From Bacteroidota bacterium (GTDB taxonomy: Bacteria; Bacteroidota; Bacteroidia; Chitinophagales; JADIYW01), in NCBI GenBank assembly GCA_016705125.1, contig JADIYW010000020.1, positions 1 through 51,736 of the forward strand: 51,736 bases of DNA, in the 5' to 3' direction. A program made the translations under genes and the position numbers. Position 1 is the first letter of the stretch, and each line of letters opens with the position of its first letter. Positions 1 through 7,957 of the stretch are shown here, in pieces. The notes below the pieces were generated by a model that was given only the letters and a program-made list of their open reading frames with translations, made no database searches and had not been told where the DNA came from.

Positions 1-965
<965 letters not shown>

Positions 966-1030
966 AAAACTTTCAATTTATTATTGGTATAAATATTAGA
1001 ATCTAATGTTGTCATAAGTCACACAACGAG

Positions 1031-1142
1031 TTAATGGTGGCTATATAGCAAGGGTGTTCACCTCTTCCCATTCCGAACAGAGCAGTTAAGCCCCTTTGCG
1101 CCGATGGCATGTGGTTTTCCTGGGAGAGTAGGTCGCCGCCAA
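1031..1142 (+). rRNA. 5S ribosomal RNA
   Basis: A 5S-sized segment lies about 65 bases after the 23S end. It carries the conserved CCGAACAG-type loop (1072-1080) and GGGAGAGTAGGTCGCCGCC near the 3' end. The 5' TTAATGGTGGC pairs with the 3' GTCGCCGCCAA region, closing the terminal helix I. It is the last gene of the rRNA operon and is followed by a hairpin terminator. Confidence 0.95.
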
Positions 1143-1150
1143 TTCATTAT

Positions 1151-1190
1151 AAGAAGCCTTTTCGATATATCGGAAAGGCTTTCTTATTTT
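1151..1190 (+). terminator. Rho-independent terminator of the rRNA operon
   Basis: AAGAAGCCTTT at 1151 pairs with AAAGGCTTTCTT ending near 1185, with one bulge, and a T-rich tail follows to 1190. It sits directly after 5S and marks the end of the rRNA transcript. Confidence 0.85.
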
Positions 1191-1250
1191 AGGAAGGTAC
1201 GAGGGTAGTTTGAATTTGTAGGTGCAAATCTCTAAACCTATCCAGCCAAT

Positions 1251-2400
1251 GTGATTTATATGGAGCCAAAGCGGAATAGAAATCTTACAGTGGCGGATTC
1301 CGATAAGAAACGGAACTATCACGAAGAAGGCAGGCTAACGCCCAAAACGGGCGGTGGTTATAACCTAGAGTATTATTTAAAAGACCATTTGTTTAGTAAT
1401 AGAATTACCTTTGCTGATGTAAACGTAAACGGAAGCATAAACTCCGCCACCGAAATACTACAAGAAGAAACGGATTACCCCTTTGGGTTGCAACAGAGTG
1501 GATTCAATACAAGTATTGCGGGCGTGGAGAATAAATACCAGTATAATGGCAAAGAATTTAATGATGAGTTTGGATTGAATATGTGCGATTATGGCGCACG
1601 GTGGTATATGGCGGATTTGGGGAGATTTGGAACAAATGACAGATTTGCCGAAAAGTATGCGTCTATGTCAACTTTCCAATATGGGGCAAACAATCCATAA
1701 AATATATAGATGTAAATGGGGATAGTATTTGGTTGAGTTTGGGCAACGATAAAGTATTGTGGCAAATGGGCAATTAACCCAAAATGGCAAAGAGTATAAA
1801 AGTTAAGGCCTCGAAAGACCAAAATGGAAACGTAACTTATACGGGCTTTGCAGGTAAAACAATGAAGCACTAGATAATTTAAATAGTAAGGAAGGTGGGA
1901 AAACAATTTACTCCAAGCATTTTAGGAAGTGCTTCTACAAATTATTCAATAAATGAGAGTACTGGAGATAATCCTACAAACACAACAGAAACTGATATTT
2001 ATTGAATCCTACAAATCAAAATAGTGGATTGGATCAAAATAGAGATTATTTTCTCTAACTTTTATAACCCTAGTCAGTGAATTAGGACATCTTTATGACG
2101 GACTAAAGTGGAGAGAAAAACAATGTTTATTGGGGTACACTAAATGGCGAAATTGCAAAAAAATCGGAAATATTTGCCTCTCATATTGAAAATATATTTA
2201 GAACAGAACATAATTTACCACTACGAGAATATTATTCTTCAACCAAAGATGAGGAATTTAGGTTGATAAAAAAGGGAACTTCTGAGTCTATTAATTATAA
2301 AAGATTTGTTCCAGCACAAGTTCCTTTTCGGCATGTTTATGTTCCTTTCAATTATAAAACAATGGGATTAAAAGGTACAACACTTAAACCTTTAACAATG
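1251..2400 (+). pseudogene. Decayed RHS-repeat toxin: core tip plus zincin-like toxin domain
   Basis: The region 1290-1700 encodes the C-terminal RHS repeat-associated core: YYLKDHL, ILQEETDYPFG, then the terminal YGARWY...LGRFG...AEKY...NNP signature. The gene is 5'-truncated and no RHS repeats precede it. After NNP the frame breaks by loss of one A (about 1698) and continues as IKYIDVNGDSIW; it breaks again near 1775, 1800, 1865 and 1912. Patching the frames gives ALDNLNSKEGGKT and then ELGHLYDGL (2079-2105), NGEIAKKSEIFASHIENIF and LPLREYY. This is the layout of a metallopeptidase-like toxin tip found on Bacteroidota RHS proteins. The expected zinc motif HELGH reads SELGH, so the first ligand is lost. 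Sitting directly behind an rRNA operon, it looks like a displaced cassette remnant. Confidence 0.8.
1344..1537 (+). repeat. RHS core direct repeat, copy 1
   Basis: About 194 bases encoding the RHS core segment from TGGGYNLEYYLKDHL to NTSIAGVENK. It is strongly similar, in direct orientation, to 3019-3210; long stretches such as GATGTAAACGTAAACGGAAG and CAACAGAGTGGATTC are identical in both. Confidence 0.85.
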
Positions 2401-2918
2401 AAGATAATAAAATTAATACTATTCTCATTTTGTATTCTTTTACAAGGGTGCAAAAATGAACCAAAAGAACTATTGGAAAATAAAATGTATCTAATTCCTA
2501 TAATTTCAAATGATAGTATTTTGGTTTTTGGGAAAACTAATATTAGTAGTTCACAATTACCTCTTTTTAAGAAAGTATTTGAAATAAATGAAAAAAAGAT
2601 AATAGCAGTTGAGTTATTAATAGAGGAAAAGTTTTTAAATTATTGTAAATTAAAAAACATGTACTTGTATAATGAATTAAAAAATGTTAATTTTGACCAA
2701 TTAAGAAGACAATATCTTTTTTTTGAAGACACAAAAGGTAGTAAAAATATAATTGTAAGGCTTTGGAATCCAAATTTTACAATGCATCTAAAGAATATTT
2801 TAATAATTGCTATTTAAAGCCCTACACAAATAGGATATTTTCAAATGGGCGTCTTTATGTTTATAGTATAACAGTTGATTTTGATAAGATGGAAATTATA
2901 GATTATTGGTATTGGTAA
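2398..2918 (+). pseudogene. Frameshifted lipoprotein, possible immunity protein of the RHS toxin
   Basis: Starts at ATG 2398 in frame with the end of the toxin remnant. The N-terminus is a lipoprotein signal with lipobox LLQGC (cysteine at about residue 21). The frame is open to 2817, but loss of one T near 2775-2779 throws it off. Restoring the base gives NPNFYNASKEYFNNCYLK and continues to a natural end, IIDYWYW, with the stop at 2916-2918, about 173 residues in all. Its place directly behind an RHS toxin tip is where immunity genes sit, so an immunity role is inferred from position only; the sequence itself matches no family I can name. Confidence 0.6.
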
Positions 2919-3011
2919 ACCGTGGTAAACCGATGAAAATAATGCCCCAACTAGTCCTAGTATGTCCGAAAAAATAAAAATTAGTTCAAGAATGAGGTGT
3001 AGAATATATGC

Positions 3012-3216
3012 GTTCCCGAAAACGGGTGGTGGCTATAACCTAGAGTATTATTAAAAAAACCATTTATTTAGTAATAGGAATTGTTTTTCGGATGTAAACG
3101 TAAACGGAAGTATCAATGCCGCAAGCGAAATACTACAAGAAGAAACGTATTACCCTTTTGGATTACAACAGAGTGGATTCAATACAAGCATTGCAGGGAT
3201 AAACAATAATATCTAA
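3012..3216 (+). pseudogene. Second truncated RHS core fragment
   Basis: A second, shorter copy of the RHS core: TGGGYNLEYY, then an in-frame TAA at about 3051 where copy 1 has LKDHL, then NGSINAASEILQEETYYPFG and NTSIAGINNNI followed by a stop at 3214-3216. It is truncated on both sides and cannot encode a working protein. Arrays of displaced core-plus-tip cassettes behind an RHS gene are a known way these toxins swap tips; here only the fossil remains. Confidence 0.8.
3019..3210 (+). repeat. RHS core direct repeat, copy 2
   Basis: Direct-repeat partner of 1344-1537, about 1.5 kb apart, bracketing the toxin tip and lipoprotein. It could support homologous loss or exchange of the intervening segment. 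Confidence 0.85.
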
Positions 3217-3239
3217 AAACACCATCATTTATGTCCATT

Positions 3240-3290
3240 ACAGCCATCTTTTTTATAAAATAGTTTTGTAATACTATGGCTGTTTTTTGA
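3240..3290 (+). terminator. Hairpin terminator closing the RHS remnant region
   Basis: ACAGCCAT (3240-3247) pairs with ATGGCTGT (3276-3283). Inside, TTATAAAA pairs with TTTTGTAA including one G-U, giving a long interrupted stem followed by a T run. It separates the plus-strand RHS debris from the minus-strand gene that follows. Confidence 0.65.
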
Positions 3291-3356
3291 TTACATTTTT
3301 ATTGCCTTTATTTTTATTTGACTAATTAAATATTTTTTTTAAAAAAAATTATTTTT

Positions 3357-4325
3357 CTAATTCATAATAATATCTAAAAAATCATCTCCAGTTGCATCGG
3401 TATAATTGTCTATTTTTCCTTGTATAATTTCGTTCGGCTTAAAATTATCATCTAAAGAAATATTATCGAGATATACTTTTATTGTTCTAATGATTACCCA
3501 AGGAGTAGCTAATCCTAATGTAAAAACGGTAAAAACAAAATTAGTTATAGCAAGACCAAAAACATCTCCTCCGGTAAGTGTGGAATGCATTTTTATTATT
3601 TTTCCATTCTGCTCTAATTCGGTATGCTCAATTTCATAATTAAATAAATTTTTAACATACCAAAAAGAGTAAATTCCCAATGAAAACATAGTTAAGAACA
3701 CTCCCTTTAAATGGATTAAAAATATTTCTAGCCCATTTGCTTTGTATGTGGCATTAATATTTCCAAGATGAAGATGTTCTAATATATACCTTCTAATTTT
3801 AACTCCAGCCCAAGCACCATAAAAACCTAAGCTTATTATTATAAGAAAAACATTAGTCAAAAATAATTTTACAAATTCTGTTTTATCTCCACTAAAACGA
3901 AAGAATATATTATTCCAAGAAGCACGAGAGGTATTATATTTTAAACTTCCAAATATAGCAAATGGAATAATGATTAATATATAAAGGTAAAAAATCACAG
4001 CGGCGATTGAAGTAAGTATTGGTTTATCAAGTAATATTACCCCTACAAGCGCCAAGTATGGAATAATAATTACGGCTATAGCTTTTATAAAACCTTTAAA
4101 TAATTCCATGGCAGTGCCGTGATACTCAAAAGGGTGTTCTCCTAGGAATGTATTTGAATAAAAATATTTTCTATCCTTTGTTTTTGCCCAAGGATAGTAT
4201 ATGCCTAATGTGAAAATAGTTAAAAGTAGATTGCTAATCCATAGTCCAAAATACTGGCCGCCTTCTGCCTTACATTCAAAATGTTTGCTAGCACCAGCAT
4301 TGTCAAGTGATTTATAATTTTCCAT
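3357..4325 (-). CDS. DUF898 (YjgN-type) multipass inner-membrane protein
   Basis: 322 residues from the ATG at 4325 (MENYKSLDNAG). An in-frame TTG/ATG extension to 4382 would overlap the end of the upstream gene and adds no typical sequence, so the shorter start is chosen. The protein has repeated hydrophobic blocks, each followed by a family hallmark: LGIYYPWAKTKDRKY near residue 45, then LGFYGAWAGVKIRRY, LGIYSFWYVKNL and LGLATPWVIIRT. This internal repetition and the W-x-K/R motifs are typical of DUF898. The molecular function of the family is unknown. It lies 37 bases after the broken DUF1761 gene on the same strand and may share its transcript. Confidence 0.85.
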   Translation of the reverse strand: MENYKSLDNAGASKHFECKAEGGQYFGLWISNLLLTIFTLGIYYPWAKTKDRKYFYSNTFLGEHPFEYHGTAMELFKGFIKAIAVIIIPYLALVGVILLDKPILTSIAAVIFYLYILIIIPFAIFGSLKYNTSRASWNNIFFRFSGDKTEFVKLFLTNVFLIIISLGFYGAWAGVKIRRYILEHLHLGNINATYKANGLEIFLIHLKGVFLTMFSLGIYSFWYVKNLFNYEIEHTELEQNGKIIKMHSTLTGGDVFGLAITNFVFTVFTLGLATPWVIIRTIKVYLDNISLDDNFKPNEIIQGKIDNYTDATGDDFLDIIMN

Positions 4326-4362
4326 AGCTTTTTTTAAATAATATTTTTTTTCAATCAATTTT

Positions 4363-4865
4363 CTATGCAAACTGACAAACAATCCCGCCCATTATCATTA
4401 GGGTAATAAACCAATATCCGGCGTGGATGGCGATGTATTTAAAGCCTTTTCGTTCAAAAAGGGAGTTGATGCTCAAAAATGGCAATGCCAAGCCAATAGC
4501 TGTTATTCCACCATGTAATGCGCCATGTCTGAAATATCTAAATTCATTACCAAATTTAGCCATAAAATCTGCTGCATATAAGCCAATCGGTGAGTTTGGA
4601 TCTTTTATGTCTGGCTGACCTTCTAATACTTGCATAAACCCAGTTTGATGGATAACAAAAAAACTAATGAAAATGCAATCATGAAACTCATGATGTAGGT
4701 AATTCCAAATATTAATATCATATTTCCACCTTTCAATTGTTCTTCTGTAAGGCCTGCGGCTTTCATCCAAGCCGTACCAAATACCTTAGGATTATACCAT
4801 ATCGATCCAATTAATAGTGGTACTAATGCCGCCACCGCGTAAACCCATAATTTAAATTCTCCCAT
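4363..4865 (-). pseudogene. DUF1761 membrane protein, broken by a -1 frameshift
   Basis: Two overlapping reading frames together form one DUF1761 protein of about 167 residues. The 5' part starts at ATG 4865 (MGEFKLWVYAVAALVPLLIG, then IWYNPKVFG and the family-typical region MKAAGLTEEQL). The 3' part continues with HQTGFMQVLEGQP, HGALHGG and a final membrane segment ending near 4363. The switch falls in a run of seven A (4657-4663; T on the coding strand). One extra base there gives SLVFFVIHQTGF without a break. The gene is either truly inactivated, phase-variable, or affected by an assembly error. DUF1761 proteins are small membrane proteins of unknown function. Confidence 0.8.
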
Positions 4866-4950
4866 AATTAAAAATTTATTATTAAAAATATTAATGTAAG
4901 GTAAAATTTATTTTTAATTAAATGAAAATATTTATTGAAATTCCTTTGTT

Positions 4951-4958
4951 TATATTTG
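4951..4958 (+). promoter_or_regulatory. Promoter -7 element for the flippase gene
   Basis: TATATTTG is an exact match to the Bacteroidota -7 consensus TAnnTTTG. A transcript from it would start near 4963, which places the possible upstream start codon at 4935 outside the mRNA and supports TTG 4974 as the flippase start. No good TTTG is seen at the -33 position. Confidence 0.5.
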
Positions 4959-4973
4959 TCAAAAATTATAAAA

Positions 4974-6470
4974 TTGAGTCTTGTAAAAAAACTTGCATCC
5001 GACACTGCGTCTTATGGGCTCAGCAGTATTTTGGCTCGATTGGTTAATTTTCTATTCGGATTTTTAATCATAAAATATATCTCACCAGAAGGTTATGGTG
5101 TTTACGGAAAATTTTATGCATATGCAGGATTTATATTAGTTTTGCTTACACATGGCATGGAAACTGCCTTTTTTCGTTTTTATAATTCCACAGAGCATAA
5201 GGAAAAATCATTCTCAACAGCATTTTTTTCCGTTTTTGGTTTTACAGCATTGTTTTTTGTAATTTGTCTTTTTGCCAAAGACGAGATTGCAAAGTGGGTG
5301 GAAGAGCCGGACCATATTATATATGTCTATTTGTTTTTGGGAATAATGGTGTTTGATGTAATTGCTGCCTTACCTTTTGCAAAATTAAGAGCCGATTCTA
5401 AGGCAAAAAAATTCGCCATTTTAAAAGTGATGAATATTCTTTTATACATTATTTTCAACCTTTTCTTTTTTATTATTCTGCCATATTTTTCTTTTTCTAA
5501 AAATCCACCATTTGCCGATTTGGATAGAAATACAAATGTGATTTTTATATTTATTTCCAATTTTATAGCAAGTATAATTACCCTCTTTTTTTTACTTGAT
5601 CAATTTAAAGACTTTAAAAAAGGCTTTGATTTTTCATTGCATAAAAAGATGCTCAAATATGCATTGCCAATAATGCTTGTTGGCTTTGCGGGCATGATAA
5701 ATGAAATGTTGGATAGAGCATTAATGTCGAAATTACTGCCATTTAGCAAAATAGAAAACAATATTCAATTAGGAATTTATAGTTTTAATTATAAATTTAG
5801 CATGCTGATGACTTTGTTTTTGCAGGCATTTAGATACGCCGCCGAGCCGCTGTTTTTTGCAAATTCCACTAATAAAGACAATAAGATTATTTATGCCGAC
5901 ACTATGCGTATTTTTATCATCAGCGCTGGTTTTATATTCATGGCAATTACTTTAAATATTCCATTGATTCAAAAAATATTTATGTGGTATTCGCCCGATG
6001 CTAATATTTATTTTGAAGGTGCTAAGGTTATTCCAATTTTGCTAGTAGCAAATCTATTCTTAGGCATTTATTTTAATATTTCTACTTGGTATAAAATTAC
6101 GGACAAAACACATATTGGTGCAATTATTTCAATAATCGGCGCAATAATTACCCTTGTTTTAAATATACTTTGGATTCCTACATTAGGATATATGGGTTCC
6201 GCTTGGGCAACATTGATATGCTATGGAGTAATGGTGGCACTTGGATATATGGCAGAAATGAAATATTTTCCTATCCATTACGACTTAAAAAGAATTTCAT
6301 TGTATGTATTTATCTCCATTTTAAGTTTTGTTTTTTTGGATAGAATAAGTCAAATTTGGTCATTTTCATTTTTTATTCATACGCTTTCGGCATTCATTTT
6401 GATAATGATATACGTATTTGTGGTATATTTAAGTGAAAAAAAGTTAAGACAAAATACCAAAAAGGAATAA
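4974..6470 (+). CDS. Oligosaccharide flippase (Wzx/MATE-like)
   Basis: 498 residues from TTG 4974 (LSLVKKLASDTASYGLSS). This start matches the usual family beginning and lies just after a -7 promoter element; the upstream TTG at 4935 adds 13 unusual residues. The protein is almost wholly membrane-spanning, with about 14 helices. The N-terminal signature LASDTASYGLSSILARLVNF is typical of polysaccharide biosynthesis/transport proteins. Such proteins flip undecaprenyl-linked sugar units across the inner membrane. No polysaccharide polymerase lies nearby, but a sugar nucleotidyltransferase follows two genes later. A MurJ-like role in flipping lipid II is less likely because the sequence fits the Wzx-type branch better. 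Confidence 0.85.
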   Translation: MSLVKKLASDTASYGLSSILARLVNFLFGFLIIKYISPEGYGVYGKFYAYAGFILVLLTHGMETAFFRFYNSTEHKEKSFSTAFFSVFGFTALFFVICLFAKDEIAKWVEEPDHIIYVYLFLGIMVFDVIAALPFAKLRADSKAKKFAILKVMNILLYIIFNLFFFIILPYFSFSKNPPFADLDRNTNVIFIFISNFIASIITLFFLLDQFKDFKKGFDFSLHKKMLKYALPIMLVGFAGMINEMLDRALMSKLLPFSKIENNIQLGIYSFNYKFSMLMTLFLQAFRYAAEPLFFANSTNKDNKIIYADTMRIFIISAGFIFMAITLNIPLIQKIFMWYSPDANIYFEGAKVIPILLVANLFLGIYFNISTWYKITDKTHIGAIISIIGAIITLVLNILWIPTLGYMGSAWATLICYGVMVALGYMAEMKYFPIHYDLKRISLYVFISILSFVFLDRISQIWSFSFFIHTLSAFILIMIYVFVVYLSEKKLRQNTKKE

Positions 6471-6489
6471 TTGATGGAACCAAACCTAT

Positions 6490-6505
6490 TAATTTTGTAA
6501 ATTTG
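6490..6505 (+). promoter_or_regulatory. Tandem -7 elements upstream of dut
   Basis: TAATTTTG (6490-6497) and TAAATTTG (6498-6505) stand back to back; both match TAnnTTTG exactly. The dut ATG is at 6512, so transcripts would have leaders of roughly 2 to 12 bases. Confidence 0.5.
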
Positions 6506-6511
6506 TAGCAG

Positions 6512-6946
6512 ATGAAAGTAAGGATAATAAACAAATCAGACAATCCACTGCCGGAATATGAGACATCAGGCTCAGCTGGATTAGATTTACGAGCGTATTT
6601 AAAAGAGCCAATAGCACTAAAACCATTACAAAGGGTACTTGTGCCTACTGGCTTGTATATTGAATTGCCCGAAGGATTTGAGGCTCAAGTAAGGCCAAGA
6701 AGTGGACTTGCACTTAAGAAAGGACTAAGTGTATTAAATTCTCCAGGCACAGTGGACAGTGATTATAGAGGTGAGATAAAAATTATAATAATAAATCTTT
6801 CCAACGAAACAACCATCTTAAATACAGGAGAAAGAATAGCCCAAATGGTTATTTCGGAAGTAGAAAGAATTATATTGGTAGAAGTAGAAGAATTGAATGA
6901 AACAAAACGCGGCGAAGGCGGATTTGGTCACACAGGTATTGTATAA
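6512..6946 (+). CDS. dut: dUTP diphosphatase
   Basis: 144 residues, normal for the trimeric dUTPase family. It hydrolyses dUTP to dUMP and pyrophosphate, keeping uracil out of DNA and supplying dUMP for thymidylate synthesis. The family motifs are all present: GSAGLDLRA near residue 20, PRSGLALKKG near 70, GTVDSDYRGEI near 86 with the catalytic aspartate region, GERIAQMV near 118, and the C-terminal glycine-rich arm RGEGGFGHTG that closes over the active site. It begins a tight plus-strand run with the nucleotidyltransferase five bases downstream. This gene order recurs in Bacteroidota. Confidence 0.97.
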   Translation: MKVRIINKSDNPLPEYETSGSAGLDLRAYLKEPIALKPLQRVLVPTGLYIELPEGFEAQVRPRSGLALKKGLSVLNSPGTVDSDYRGEIKIIIINLSNETTILNTGERIAQMVISEVERIILVEVEELNETKRGEGGFGHTGIV

Positions 6947-6951
6947 ATAAG

Positions 6952-7956
6952 ATGAAGATAATTATTCCAATGGCAGGCAGAGGCACTCGCCTTAGGCCAC
7001 ACACACTAACTACTCCAAAACCACTTGTGCCAGTAGCTGGAAAGCCAATAATTGATTGGTTAGTTTCAGATATTTTGAAAATGTGCCCTGAGCCTGTAGA
7101 GGAGATTGGATTTATAATCGGGGATTTTGGAAAAGAAGTAGAAAATAATCTCTTAAATATTGCTGCTGCACATGGCGCTAAAGGCAGTATTCATTACCAA
7201 TATGAGGCTAAAGGAACAGCACATGCTATATTGTGTGCCAAGGAGCTAATGGATGAAAAAGTGATAGTCGCATTTGCCGACACCCTTTTTAAATCGGATG
7301 AGAAAATAGACACTGAGAAGGATGGAATTATATTTGTTCAAAAAGTGGCAGATCCATCCGCATTTGGGGTGGTAAAAATGGATGACAATGGAAAAATAAT
7401 TGAGTTTGTAGAAAAACCAAGCACATTTGTTTCTGATTTGGCTATTATAGGCATTTATTTTTTTAAAGATGGTCCTTTGCTTCGGTCGGAATTACAGTAT
7501 TTAATAGATAATGATTTAAAAGAAAAAGGAGAATTTCAATTGACGAATGCAATGGAAACAATGAAAACCAAAGGGTATCATTTTTTTCCTGGAGAAGTGG
7601 CCGAATGGTTGGATTGTGGAAATAAAGATGCAACAGTTTATACCAACCAAAGAGTATTGGAATTTAATAAATCGAAAAACCTAATAAGTCCGAATGCCCG
7701 AATACAAAACTCAACCATCATACCGCCTTGCTTTATAGGACATGGAGCTGACATTTCATTTTCGGTAATTGGTCCACATGTTTCAATAGGAGAAAAAACC
7801 AAAATAAAAGGATCTGTAATACAAAATTCAATCGTTTTAAGTCAGAGTCAAATTACAAATCAAGTATTAAAAAACTCTATGATTGGCAACCATGTAAAGG
7901 TAGTAGATACACCAAAAAGCGTTAGTATTGGCGATTATACGCAACAAACACATTAA
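6952..7956 (+). CDS. Sugar-phosphate nucleotidyltransferase
   Basis: 334 residues. The N-terminal Rossmann-like pyrophosphorylase domain starts with MAGRGTRLRPHTLTTPKPL, the nucleotide- and magnesium-binding signature, followed by the catalytic-lysine region VEKPS near residue 157. From about residue 245 to the end, short repeats such as NARIQNSTIIPPCFIGHGA and GPHVSIGEKTKI indicate a left-handed beta-helix, as in glucose-1-phosphate thymidylyltransferase-like and GlmU-like enzymes. It would join a sugar 1-phosphate with NTP to give an NDP-sugar. The exact sugar and base cannot be read from the sequence. It lies between dut and the TPR gene and ends one base before the next start codon. Confidence 0.88.
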   Translation: MKIIIPMAGRGTRLRPHTLTTPKPLVPVAGKPIIDWLVSDILKMCPEPVEEIGFIIGDFGKEVENNLLNIAAAHGAKGSIHYQYEAKGTAHAILCAKELMDEKVIVAFADTLFKSDEKIDTEKDGIIFVQKVADPSAFGVVKMDDNGKIIEFVEKPSTFVSDLAIIGIYFFKDGPLLRSELQYLIDNDLKEKGEFQLTNAMETMKTKGYHFFPGEVAEWLDCGNKDATVYTNQRVLEFNKSKNLISPNARIQNSTIIPPCFIGHGADISFSVIGPHVSIGEKTKIKGSVIQNSIVLSQSQITNQVLKNSMIGNHVKVVDTPKSVSIGDYTQQTH

Positions 7957-7957
7957 A

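Noticed and set aside
1589..1906. Minus-strand open frame of 105 codons opposite the RHS remnant
   Set aside because: It is the antisense of the RHS core, with no family likeness or start signals.
3330..3356. A/T-run hairpin before the DUF898 stop
   Set aside because: Pure A-T self-complementarity without a GC stem; expected by chance in this composition.
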